A stretch of DNA of 64,000 nt from Bacteroidota bacterium (lineage in GTDB: Bacteria > Bacteroidota > Bacteroidia > B-17B0 > Aurantibacillaceae), in assembly GCA_030684395.1 (NCBI GenBank), contig JAUXTT010000013.1, positions 40,153 through 104,152 on the forward strand, written 5' to 3'. Below, piece after piece: positions 54,149 to 62,239 of the stretch. The stretch's first letter is position 1. The number at the start of each line of letters is the position of its first letter. The translations under genes and the position numbers were made by a program. The notes beneath the pieces are model-generated. The model was not told the origin of the DNA, made no database searches, and worked only from the letters and a program-made list of their open reading frames with translations.

Positions 54149-55924
54149 TTATTTTTTACCGTCCATTTTATCTCTAAGATCAGATAAAGCAGAGATATCA
54201 CCTAAAGTGGTTTTCTCTACATTTTCTTTCACTTTTTTAACGGCTTTTTTGGTTTCTTCACGGTCAGCAGTTCTTTCGTTTTCTTTAGCTTCTTCATGTG
54301 TACGAGCGTGAGAAACGATGATCTTCTTAGCGTCTTTACCAAATTCAATTACTTTGAAATCTAAAACTTCTTCAACTTTAGCGTTAGATCCATCAGCTTT
54401 AACTAAGTGTTTACCAGGACAGAATCCTTCAACACCATAAGTTAAACCAATAACCGCGCCTTTATCGCTGATAGAAGTTACAGTTCCTTTGTGTACTGAA
54501 CCTTCTGTGAAAACTGTTTCGAAAACATCCCAAGGATTATCTTCCAATTGTTTGTGGCCTAAGCTCAAACGACGGTTCTCAGCATCGATTTCTAATACAA
54601 CAACGTCCATTTTATCTCCTACTTTGCAGAATTCAGATGGATGTTTGATTTTTTTGCTCCAAGAAAGGTCAGAAATATGCACTAAACCATCAACACCTTC
54701 TTCTAATTCGATGAATACACCGAAGTTAGTGAAGTTACGAACAGTTCCTGCATGTTTGCTTCCTTTAGAATATTTGTCAATGATTCCAGCCCAAGGATCA
54801 GGAGTCAATTGTTTCATACCTAAGCTCATTTTACGCTCTTCACGATCAAGTGTTAAAACAACAGCTTCAACTTCATCTGTTACTTTTACGAAATCCTGTG
54901 CAGTGCGTAAGTGTTGGCTCCAGCTCATTTCTGATACGTGAATCAAACCTTCTACTCCTGGAGCTATTTCTACGAAAGCACCGTAATCAGCTAATACTAC
55001 TACTTTACCTTTTACTTTATCGCCAACTTTAAGTTCAGCGTTTAAGCCTTCCCAAGGATGTTGAGAAAGTTGTTTCAAGCCAAGGGCAATACGTTTTTTC
55101 TCATCATCGAAATCAAGGATAACCACATTGATTGGCTCATCCAATTTAACGATTTCTTCAGGGTGAGAAATACGACCCCAAGAAAGATCTGTAATATGGA
55201 TAAGACCATCAACACCACCAAGATCAATAAATACACCGTAAGAAGTGATGTTTTTAACTGTTCCTTGTAATACTTGTCCTTTTTCCAATTTAGAGATGAT
55301 ATCACGTTTTTGGTTCTCGATCTCAGCTTCAATAAGAGCTTTGTGAGAAACAACCACGTTTTTGAATTCATTGTTGATTTTCACAACTTTAAATTCCATT
55401 GTTTTACCAACATAAACATCGTAATCACGAATTGGTTTAACATCGATTTGAGAACCCGGTAAAAATGCTTCGATACCGAATACATCAACGATAAGACCTC
55501 CTTTAGTACGGCATTTAACGTAACCTTTAATGATCTCGTCTGTGTTAAGAGCCTCATTAACTCTGTCCCAACTTTTGTTAGCACGAGCTTTTTTGTGAGA
55601 CAATAATAATTGACCTAATTTGTCTTCTTGATTCTCAACAAATACCTCAACTTTATCACCTACTTTAAGATCCGGGTTGTATTTAAACTCTGATAAAGAG
55701 ATAACACCGTCTGATTTGTAACCAATGTTAACAACAACCTCACGAGAGTTCATTGCAACAACTACACCTTCAATAGTTTGAAGATCTGCAAGTGGTTTTA
55801 ATGTTTTTTCGTAAAGATCTTCTAGCTTAGTTCTGTCGTCAGCTGAATACTGATCTTGTTTTTTCCCGATAGCCGACCAATCGAAATCCGCCGCGCCTAC
55901 TACTTCTGCAGTTTTTCCTGCCAT
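54149..55924 (-). CDS. rpsA: 30S ribosomal protein S1
   Basis: The 591-residue protein has six S1 RNA-binding repeats (each about 70-85 residues), such as GVFIDLGGVDGLIHITDLSW, GAFVEIAPGVEGLIHVSEMSW and GVFIELEEGVDGLVHISDLSW. S1 binds mRNA and unfolds its 5' region at initiation, which matters in organisms with few Shine-Dalgarno sites. The C-terminal tail after the sixth repeat is Lys/Glu-rich. A minus-strand TATATTTG box at 56018-56025 precedes a leader of about 90 nt. Confidence 0.96.
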   Translation of the reverse strand: MAGKTAEVVGAADFDWSAIGKKQDQYSADDRTKLEDLYEKTLKPLADLQTIEGVVVAMNSREVVVNIGYKSDGVISLSEFKYNPDLKVGDKVEVFVENQEDKLGQLLLSHKKARANKSWDRVNEALNTDEIIKGYVKCRTKGGLIVDVFGIEAFLPGSQIDVKPIRDYDVYVGKTMEFKVVKINNEFKNVVVSHKALIEAEIENQKRDIISKLEKGQVLQGTVKNITSYGVFIDLGGVDGLIHITDLSWGRISHPEEIVKLDEPINVVILDFDDEKKRIALGLKQLSQHPWEGLNAELKVGDKVKGKVVVLADYGAFVEIAPGVEGLIHVSEMSWSQHLRTAQDFVKVTDEVEAVVLTLDREERKMSLGMKQLTPDPWAGIIDKYSKGSKHAGTVRNFTNFGVFIELEEGVDGLVHISDLSWSKKIKHPSEFCKVGDKMDVVVLEIDAENRRLSLGHKQLEDNPWDVFETVFTEGSVHKGTVTSISDKGAVIGLTYGVEGFCPGKHLVKADGSNAKVEEVLDFKVIEFGKDAKKIIVSHARTHEEAKENERTADREETKKAVKKVKENVEKTTLGDISALSDLRDKMDGKK

Positions 55925-56017
55925 GTTTTCTAAAAATTGTATCCAAACGCTGCAAGGTGTGTTTGAAGTGGTTAAACTTATATTTATGCTTCCGTTCTTC
56001 CCTGCAAAAACGGGCTA

Positions 56018-56025
56018 CAAATATA
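56018..56025 (-). promoter_or_regulatory. -7 promoter box of rpsA
   Basis: TATATTTG on the minus strand matches the -7 consensus exactly. The leader to the ATG at 55924 is about 90 nt. The -33 element is weak. Confidence 0.5.
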
Positions 56026-56157
56026 CGACAAGGCGAACGTTTTCCCTGAAAAAAAGTGTGAAATTTTAGAAAATATTTAAATCACTGATAATCAACTAAA
56101 TAATTATAACGATTGTTAAACTTTTCAAGGAATTTAGTCGTAAATTTAGGTAAACGG

Positions 56158-56165
56158 TATTTTTG
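56158..56165 (+). promoter_or_regulatory. -7 promoter box of apaG
   Basis: TATTTTTG matches the -7 consensus and ends 6 nt before the apaG ATG at 56172, implying a nearly leaderless mRNA. Confidence 0.5.
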
Positions 56166-56171
56166 TGTAAA

Positions 56172-56558
56172 ATGATAAAGGCAGAGACAAAAGGCATGAT
56201 GGTTTCGGTAAAACCGGAATACTTAGAAGAGCAATCGAATCCGATGCACATGAGTTATGTTTTTATGTATACTATCACCATAGAGAACAAAAGTGATTTT
56301 ATTGCGCAATTACTTAGAAGACACTGGTATATTTTCGACAGTAATGGAGAACACCGTGAAGTGGAAGGTGAAGGAGTAATTGGAGAAACCCCTGTTTTGG
56401 CACCCGGTGAATCATATACGTACTCATCCGGCTGTAATTTATCTACGGAATTGGGTAAGATGGAAGGCACCTACCTTATGAAAAACCTTGCAACGGAAGA
56501 CTTTTTCCATATCCAGATCCCCGAATTTCAATTGATTACTCCGGGTAAACTGAACTAA
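56172..56558 (+). CDS. apaG: ApaG-family protein
   Basis: The 128-residue protein is a single fibronectin-III-like ApaG domain. VSVKPEYLEEQSNPMHMSYVFMYTI, RHWYIFDSNG and PGESYTYSSGCNL are the family core. ApaG was linked to diadenosine-polyphosphate and metal phenotypes, but its molecular role remains unclear. The ATG at 56172 fits the domain start and the adjacent -7 box. A 39-bp palindrome follows the stop at 38 nt. Confidence 0.92.
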   Translation: MIKAETKGMMVSVKPEYLEEQSNPMHMSYVFMYTITIENKSDFIAQLLRRHWYIFDSNGEHREVEGEGVIGETPVLAPGESYTYSSGCNLSTELGKMEGTYLMKNLATEDFFHIQIPEFQLITPGKLN

Positions 56559-56595
56559 ACAATTTTGTAAAAACCAGATAATTGCAAATAAATTA

Positions 56596-56634
56596 ACCGT
56601 GAAATATCAAAATAACACTTTATTATTTCACGGT
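56596..56634. repeat. 39-bp palindrome, right flank of the DUF4143 gene (copy 1)
   Basis: ACCGTGAAATA pairs with TATTTCACGGT-like sequence at the other end. It shares about 34 of 39 bases with copy 2 at 57834-57872 and ends 1 nt before the stop codon of the ATPase gene. Confidence 0.85.
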
Positions 56635-56635
56635 C

Positions 56636-57814
56636 TTATTTTGCAAATTGTTTTAGAAACTTATCAAGAAAATTAATCAGGGGCGTTATTTCTACACCAT
56701 GGGCATTTTTGTAAGTATCCTCTCCGGGATAAATAACAAAGTTGTGTTTTGTTTTCAGGTCTTCTATACAATTATAAAACCCTTCAGTAAGAGTAGGATT
56801 CAGGCTATGTTTAATTTCAATACATGTAACCGGGGCAATTCCTTTAACCAAAACCAGGTCCACTTCCGCCCCATGATGGGTACGGTAGAAATAAGGTTTA
56901 ATATGATAAGGTAATTGTTTACATATTTCCTCTATCACATAACCTTCCCACGAACTACCAACAATTGGATGTCCTGCCATTGATCGGGGATCGGCCACAT
57001 TATTTAAATAATGTAAAAGACCCGAATCCCTCACATAAACCTTAGGAGCTTTTACCAAACGCTTTTGCGCATTAACGTACCAGGCAGGTAAACGCCTTAT
57101 CAAAAAAGCTCCTTCCATAAAATCAAGGTAACGGTTTATAGTTGGACCACTAACCCCTAAAGAGCGGGCCATAGACTCTGCATTCCAAATATTTCCATTT
57201 GAAACAGAAACCATGCTCCAAAAATTTCGCGCTAGCTGAGCCGAAATGCCTGTACCAAATAAAACCGACAAGTCCCTCTCTACATAAGAGCGCACAAAGT
57301 TTTCTGCCCACCTTGCGTAACCTTCATTTTGCTTAGCTGTTAATGCCAGTGGAAAGCCTCCTCTGAACCAATGCTTTGACTGAACTATAGATGCCTCGGT
57401 TGCCTCCAAAATACTAATAGGCGGAACATCAATATAGGCAATTCTTCCTGCGAGGCTTTCAGAAACACCTTTTACTAATTCAGGGCTTGCAGAACCCGTA
57501 AGAATAAATCGCCCATTTTTGCGTAAAGCGTCCACTTCCGGACGTAAAACAGAAAACAAATGAGGCATTAATTGCACCTCGTCAATAACAACGATTTTAT
57601 TGCGGTTCGCCTCGAAAAAAATTTCCGGATCAGCCAGACGATTCCTATCAGCTAAACGCTCCATATCCAGGTGAACAACATCCTTTCTTTTTTTTGCCGT
57701 AAATTGTTGCACCAAGGTTGTTTTTCCCACCTGGCGGGGACCAAGCAATGTAATCACAGGAAATTCTTTGCTGAGAATTGTTAGTTTTTTTAATATTGCT
57801 TGTCTGTTAATCAT
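56636..57814 (-). CDS. AAA-family ATPase with DUF4143 domain
   Basis: The 392-residue protein has an AAA_14-type ATPase with Walker A GPRQVGKT (near residue 23), Walker B VVIDEVQ (near 70) and a sensor LTGSASPE. A middle winged-helix-like region and a DUF4143 nuclease-like C-terminal part with DLVLVKGIAPVTCIEIKHS, a PD-(D/E)xK-like pattern (ExxxxVLV...EIK), follow. Such ATPases are widespread, often multi-copy and of unknown role. Its flanking palindromes suggest a mobile or autoregulated cassette. It is the only gene in that 1.28-kb unit. Confidence 0.88.
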   Translation of the reverse strand: MINRQAILKKLTILSKEFPVITLLGPRQVGKTTLVQQFTAKKRKDVVHLDMERLADRNRLADPEIFFEANRNKIVVIDEVQLMPHLFSVLRPEVDALRKNGRFILTGSASPELVKGVSESLAGRIAYIDVPPISILEATEASIVQSKHWFRGGFPLALTAKQNEGYARWAENFVRSYVERDLSVLFGTGISAQLARNFWSMVSVSNGNIWNAESMARSLGVSGPTINRYLDFMEGAFLIRRLPAWYVNAQKRLVKAPKVYVRDSGLLHYLNNVADPRSMAGHPIVGSSWEGYVIEEICKQLPYHIKPYFYRTHHGAEVDLVLVKGIAPVTCIEIKHSLNPTLTEGFYNCIEDLKTKHNFVIYPGEDTYKNAHGVEITPLINFLDKFLKQFAK

Positions 57815-57833
57815 AAAACAAATGTAATCTATT

Positions 57834-57872
57834 ACCGTGAAATATCAAAATAAAAATTTGATATTTCACGGT
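57834..57872. repeat. 39-bp palindrome upstream of the DUF4143 gene (copy 2)
   Basis: ACCGTGAAATATCAAA is exactly complementary to TTTGATATTTCACGGT across a 7-nt loop. It lies 20 bp upstream of the ATPase start on the minus strand, where it could be an operator or terminal repeat. Confidence 0.9.
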
Positions 57873-57977
57873 TAATAAAAACACCAAATTACTTCCACTA
57901 ATCGCAATTCACCCGAAAAGCCCTCATTTGAAATCATTTTCTTACTTTTACCTCATATTTTTCGGAAACAATTTAAT

Positions 57978-59048
57978 ATGGGAGACAATCAGATTCCAGC
58001 AAGTAATTACAAGATCTATTTTGAAGACAAAGAGTTTTCTTCTCTGAATAAATTTTTAAAGAACAATTCTTTTTCAAATATAGTTGTGCTTACCGATACC
58101 AATGTAAAAAAACATTGCCTTTCTATTTTATCAAAGGCGGTAAGTGAGGTTAAACAAAAAAACATAATTTGCATTAAAGCAGGAGAAATTTATAAAAACC
58201 TGGAAACCTGTCAATTTATCTGGGATAAGTTAAATGCATTTAATTGCGATAGAAACAGTTTATTAATTAATGTTGGTGGTGGTGTAATAAGCGACATGGG
58301 AGGATTTTGTGCTTCAGTTTACAAAAGGGGATTTTCGTTTATCAATGTTCCCACCACTTGTTTATCAATGGCAGACGCATCAGTTGGAGGGAAAACAGGA
58401 ATTGATTATCACAATTACAAAAATCAAATTGGAACATTTACCGAACCTGAAGGAGTTTTTATTTATCCTGTATTTTGCAAAACGCAAAGCAAACGGGAAT
58501 TAATAAATGGCATGGCCGAAGTGCTGAAAGCAGGGTTTATTGCTGATAAACAATTGGCAAAAGATGTGGTTGCTTATCAGAAAAACGAAAACGAGTTCGC
58601 TTCATTACTGAAACAGTCAGTTGTAATAAAAAATACAATAGTGGAAATTGACCCGAAAGAAAAAAACATTCGCAAATCATTAAATTTCGGACACACTATC
58701 GGGCATGCGATAGAAAGTTTTTATCTGAGTAAAAAAAATACATTATTACACGGCGAGGCTATTGCCATTGGCATGATCTGCGAATCTTATGTAGCTTTGA
58801 AATTAAATTTGCTTTCCGAAAAAGATTTTCTTTTTGTTGAAGACTCTGTTCTTCATTTATTTAAGAAAGTAAAACTTGATCCTAAAGATTTTCATGCAAT
58901 TCTTAAGCTAATGTTTCACGATAAAAAAAACAAAGCAGGAAAAATAAAACTGGCATTAATAGAAAAACCGGGCAAGCCGAAACTGGATGTTGAATGTTCA
59001 AACAGCTTGCTGGAAGATGCATTGAAATACTACACCAGTATTTCTTAA
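57978..59048 (+). CDS. aroB: 3-dehydroquinate synthase
   Basis: The 356-residue enzyme makes 3-dehydroquinate from DAHP, step 2 of the shikimate pathway, using NAD and a metal. NVGGGVISDMGGFCAS near residue 96, VPTTCLSMADASVGGKTGID (active-site lysine) near residue 122 and NFGHTIGHAIES (metal histidines) near residue 236 are diagnostic. It starts about 106 nt downstream of the upstream palindrome. Confidence 0.95.
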   Translation: MGDNQIPASNYKIYFEDKEFSSLNKFLKNNSFSNIVVLTDTNVKKHCLSILSKAVSEVKQKNIICIKAGEIYKNLETCQFIWDKLNAFNCDRNSLLINVGGGVISDMGGFCASVYKRGFSFINVPTTCLSMADASVGGKTGIDYHNYKNQIGTFTEPEGVFIYPVFCKTQSKRELINGMAEVLKAGFIADKQLAKDVVAYQKNENEFASLLKQSVVIKNTIVEIDPKEKNIRKSLNFGHTIGHAIESFYLSKKNTLLHGEAIAIGMICESYVALKLNLLSEKDFLFVEDSVLHLFKKVKLDPKDFHAILKLMFHDKKNKAGKIKLALIEKPGKPKLDVECSNSLLEDALKYYTSIS

Positions 59049-59076
59049 ATATTGATTTAGAACATGTTTGGTTACA

Positions 59077-59108
59077 GAGCCTACCTGCATATAGGACAGG
59101 CAGGTGGA
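59077..59108. repeat. Short inverted repeat after aroB
   Basis: CCTACCTGC near 59080 and CAGGCAGGT near 59095 form a GC-rich stem in an AT-rich gap. It resembles a dispersed CCTGCC-type repeat and may act as a terminator between converging genes. Confidence 0.45.
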
Positions 59109-59138
59109 CAAACAAAAAACTCCTGATCTATAGTAATA

Positions 59139-59477
59139 TTAAAACTTACCCTGAGATTTACGGCTTGCTTTAAAATTCTTTATTTCAAGGATATTCACTT
59201 CCTTTTCCGCACTGCAAGGCGAATCGGTTATAGCCTTTAGATCTTCGAATTTCACCAATACTTTAGTGTCGTAATGCTGGAATTTTTTTGGAAGATTAGT
59301 TGGTTTTATCAAATGACCGTTTGAAAGTTGAAGCAAATAACCACAACCATTGTTACCAACTGTGATCATGGCTTCTACATACGAACCATCATCGTCGGAT
59401 TTTTTGTTTTTGTTTTTATCCGAAGCAAAAACAACATTAGAAAATACAAGTAGTGAAATAAGAAGTAAACGAAACAT
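59139..59477 (-). CDS. Small exported protein of unknown function
   Basis: The 112-residue protein has a signal peptide (LLISLLVFSNVVFAS) and a Lys/Asp linker (KNKNKKSDDDGS). The mature part of about 75 residues has the pattern NNGCGYLLQLSNGHLIKPTNLP...VKFEDL...C...NILEIKNF, with two cysteines. Similar small periplasmic or lipid proteins occur in Bacteroidota without an assigned role. A minus-strand TACTTTTG box at 59495-59502 is the probable -7 element. Confidence 0.72.
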   Translation of the reverse strand: MFRLLLISLLVFSNVVFASDKNKNKKSDDDGSYVEAMITVGNNGCGYLLQLSNGHLIKPTNLPKKFQHYDTKVLVKFEDLKAITDSPCSAEKEVNILEIKNFKASRKSQGKF

Positions 59478-59693
59478 ATAAAATAAATTTTCGGCAAAAG
59501 TATATTTATTCCCGACTAAAGCCCTTGAATTAATCCTTAAAAAAGATGAAATATTAAATTTCAGAGGTTAATATCTTTTGGTGAAACCTCCCTGACCCCA
59601 ATTAAATAGCCTTTCACAGCTCTTTTATTCTATTCCCAAAATCGCGGGGTTGCATTAAGAGTGAATAATCGCAGTAGAACATCCAAAATTAGA

Positions 59694-59711
59694 TCCCGAT
59701 AACTATCGGGA
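59694..59711. repeat. 18-bp near-palindrome, CCCGATA family, copy 2
   Basis: TCCCGATAACTATCGGGA differs from copy 1 (49453-49470) at one central base. It occupies the place of the -33 element just upstream of the cdsA -7 box. Confidence 0.8.
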
Positions 59712-59720
59712 CAAAAATCT

Positions 59721-59728
59721 TACATTTG
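59721..59728 (+). promoter_or_regulatory. -7 promoter box of cdsA
   Basis: TACATTTG matches the consensus exactly and ends 4 nt before the ATG at 59733. No -33 TTTG is present; a palindrome occupies the region. Confidence 0.5.
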
Positions 59729-59732
59729 CCCT

Positions 59733-60623
59733 ATGGCATTTGATTCTAAGAAATTTTTGATACGTACCGGAAGTGCTGCAGTATTTGTAGTAGTGCTTTT
59801 AGGATGCATACTTTGGAATTATTATTCATTCAGCGCATTATTCTTTATTGTATCGCTTTGGGGTTTGCATGAGTTTTATAAATTGATGGAAATTAATGGG
59901 AATAAACCGAATAGGTTTGCAGGAATGTTAATTGGAATTTCTCTTTATTTATTCTTCATTTGTTTAAATCTATCTGATTATTTTTCAAATAAAGAGCCGT
60001 ATGGTTTAAGTAGTGATTTAAAAAAAATTTCCGCTGTAATCGTTTTTATAGGCATTATAACTTCATTTATTACTCCAATACTTGAACTATTTAGAAGTAA
60101 AGAAAAGCCTTTTGAAAATCTTGCAATTACATTTTTCGGCATAGTCTATTGCGTCCTTCCTTTTGCATTATTTAATTCATGTTCAATAAATATGCTTGAT
60201 TATGGATGTAGTCCTGAAAGATTTTATTATCCAACACTTATTATCTCCATCTTCCTCCTAATTTGGAGCAACGATACTTTCGCCTACCTTGTAGGAAGCT
60301 TTATTGGTAAAAATAAAATGTTCGAACGCATTTCCCCCGGCAAAACATGGGAAGGAACCATTGGCGGTGGTATTCTAACTATTGCCGCTTCTTTTCTTAT
60401 TTATAAAATTTTCGGTTTGTTATCTCTGCAAGATTGGATCATCATTTCTATTATCGTAGTTATCTTCGGAACATTAGGTGATTTAGTAGAATCTATGTTG
60501 AAACGTAGTGTAGGTGTAAAAGATTCGGGAAAAATAATGCCCGGACATGGTGGAATCCTCGACAGATTTGATAGTTTAATTATGGTGGCGCCTTTTGTTT
60601 TTTTATACTTGATTTTAAAGTAA
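59733..60623 (+). CDS. cdsA: Phosphatidate cytidylyltransferase
   Basis: The 296-residue membrane enzyme converts phosphatidate and CTP to CDP-diacylglycerol, the branch point of phospholipid synthesis. It has about eight hydrophobic segments and the CdsA signature in SVGVKDSGKIMPGHGGILDRFDSL near residue 255. Supporting blocks are NDTFAYLVGSFIGKN and ISPGKTWEGTIGGG. The -7 box directly before the ATG supports this start. Confidence 0.93.
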   Translation: MAFDSKKFLIRTGSAAVFVVVLLGCILWNYYSFSALFFIVSLWGLHEFYKLMEINGNKPNRFAGMLIGISLYLFFICLNLSDYFSNKEPYGLSSDLKKISAVIVFIGIITSFITPILELFRSKEKPFENLAITFFGIVYCVLPFALFNSCSINMLDYGCSPERFYYPTLIISIFLLIWSNDTFAYLVGSFIGKNKMFERISPGKTWEGTIGGGILTIAASFLIYKIFGLLSLQDWIIISIIVVIFGTLGDLVESMLKRSVGVKDSGKIMPGHGGILDRFDSLIMVAPFVFLYLILK

Positions 60624-60692
60624 TTAAAACACAATTCCAGCTATCGTTTCCCGCAGTTTATCTATAAATTTCATCATGTTTTAATAAATTGT

Positions 60693-60700
60693 TACCTTTG
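60693..60700 (+). promoter_or_regulatory. -7 promoter box of the glutamate dehydrogenase gene
   Basis: TACCTTTG matches the consensus exactly; TTTC at 60669-60672, 20 nt upstream, is a poor -33. The leader to the ATG at 60750 is about 45 nt. Confidence 0.55.
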
Positions 60701-60749
60701 CCCGGTTATTTTTATAACTAGCTTACAACAAACTAAATACATAACAATT

Positions 60750-62024
60750 ATGAGTGCACAAATTGCAAATTCTCCTGCTGACCACGATAGTATGTTTGAA
60801 TCGGTATTAGCTCGCTTAGATGTCGCTGCCAAAACAATGAATCTTGATGAAAGTGTAAACACGATATTAAGAAACCCACAAAGATTAGTAAAAGTTAGTC
60901 TTCCGGTTATGATGGATAACGGAAAGATAGAAGTATTTGAGGCTTACAGATGTGTACACTCAACAGTTCTTGGCCCATCTAAAGGTGGTATCCGTTACGG
61001 AATGGATGTTAATCAGGATGAAGTTATGGCTTTATCTGCATGGATGAGTTTTAAATGTGCTGTAGCCAACCTTCCTTACGGTGGTGCTAAAGGTGGAATT
61101 AAATGTGATCCACGTAAAATGAGCGTAGGTGAATTAGAAAGAATGACTCGCGCTTACACACGTTCAATGAAAGATGTGTTTGGTGTAAATAAAGATATTC
61201 CTGCTCCCGACATGGGAACAAGCGGGAGAGAAATGGCCTGGTTACTTGACGAATTTAATAAGGTAACAGGTGAAGATGCTCCGGGTGTTGTTACAGGTAA
61301 ACCAATTATTATAGGTGGTTCACTAGGAAGAGATGCTGCAACAGGTCGTGGTGTAATGATAAACACTTTATGCGCATTGAAAAAAATGAACAAAGACCCT
61401 AAAACTTCTACTGCTTCCGTTCAAGGTTTTGGTAACGTAGGTTCACATGCTGCACGTTTATTAGCTGAGCAAGGAATTAAAATTGTAGCCATCGGTGATC
61501 ATACAGGTTCTTTCTACAATGAAAAAGGAATCGATATTAAAGCTGCATTGGAATACGCAAAATCAAACAACAATACATTAAAAGGATTTAAAGGTGGAGT
61601 TGAAATTACAAGTGCAGAATTATTAACTGCTAAATGTGATGTATTAGTTCCTGCTGCTTTACAAAATGTAATTACTGAAGAGATCGCTACAGGTATTCAG
61701 GCTACTTTAATAGTTGAAGGTGCAAACGGACCAACAACTCCTGAGGCTGATGCAATTTTAAAGGAAAAAAACATTTTAGTTATTCCTGATATTTTAGCTA
61801 ACTCAGGTGGTGTTACTGTATCTTACTTTGAGTGGGTACAAAACAAAATGGGTTACTACTGGTCAGAAAAAGAAGTAAATGCAAAACATGACGAGAACAT
61901 GGAATTAGCTTTTGAACAAGTATGGGCTAACATGCAAGAGTTCAAATCAACTATGCGTATTGGTGCTTACATTTCTGCTCTTAAAAAAATTGAGCAAGGC
62001 GTTAAGCTGAAAGGGAACTACTAA
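60750..62024 (+). CDS. gdhA: Glutamate dehydrogenase (Glu/Leu/Phe/Val family)
   Basis: The 424-residue enzyme interconverts glutamate and 2-oxoglutarate plus ammonia with NAD(P)H in the cytoplasm. LPYGGAKGGIKCDP (catalytic lysine, near residue 109), PAPDMGTSGREMAW, and the Rossmann motif VQGFGNVGSHAA (near residue 225) identify the family, of the hexameric short form. Cofactor preference cannot be told from motifs. Its stop is followed by a terminator with repeated sequence. Confidence 0.93.
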   Translation: MSAQIANSPADHDSMFESVLARLDVAAKTMNLDESVNTILRNPQRLVKVSLPVMMDNGKIEVFEAYRCVHSTVLGPSKGGIRYGMDVNQDEVMALSAWMSFKCAVANLPYGGAKGGIKCDPRKMSVGELERMTRAYTRSMKDVFGVNKDIPAPDMGTSGREMAWLLDEFNKVTGEDAPGVVTGKPIIIGGSLGRDAATGRGVMINTLCALKKMNKDPKTSTASVQGFGNVGSHAARLLAEQGIKIVAIGDHTGSFYNEKGIDIKAALEYAKSNNNTLKGFKGGVEITSAELLTAKCDVLVPAALQNVITEEIATGIQATLIVEGANGPTTPEADAILKEKNILVIPDILANSGGVTVSYFEWVQNKMGYYWSEKEVNAKHDENMELAFEQVWANMQEFKSTMRIGAYISALKKIEQGVKLKGNY

Positions 62025-62033
62025 ATTTGGTAT

Positions 62034-62079
62034 ATTAAAAAAAGAGGCTGTTCTCGACTTTTGAGACAGCCTCTTTTTA
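62034..62079 (+). terminator. Terminator of gdhA, with repeated AGAGGCTGT half
   Basis: AAAAAGAGGCTGT pairs with ACAGCCTCTTTTT, followed by a T-run. Its 3' half (ACTTTTGAGACAGCCTCTTTT) is repeated exactly at 62136-62156. Confidence 0.85.
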
Positions 62080-62135
62080 TTTGTATACCTATCTGAGTTG
62101 AAAGTCGTTTAATCGATTCTCAGCGACTTCATTTT

Positions 62136-62156
62136 ACTTTTGAGACAGCCTCTTTT
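62136..62156. repeat. Second copy of the terminator half-sequence
   Basis: A 21-nt exact direct repeat of 62057-62077, 79 bp downstream. A GAAAGTCG/CGACTTC stem (62100-62129) lies between. It resembles a decayed inverted repeat common near Bacteroidota genes. Confidence 0.65.
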
Positions 62157-62239
62157 GTTACCACTTTATTTCATCTGAAAAAGCCAAATGAAGTCGGGAA
62201 TTATCATTTTTGGTAATGCCTTATCCAAAGAAGTACACG

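Noticed and set aside
54489..54941. A 150-codon frame opposite rpsA
   Set aside because: It mirrors conserved S1 repeats on the coding strand and has no independent start signal.
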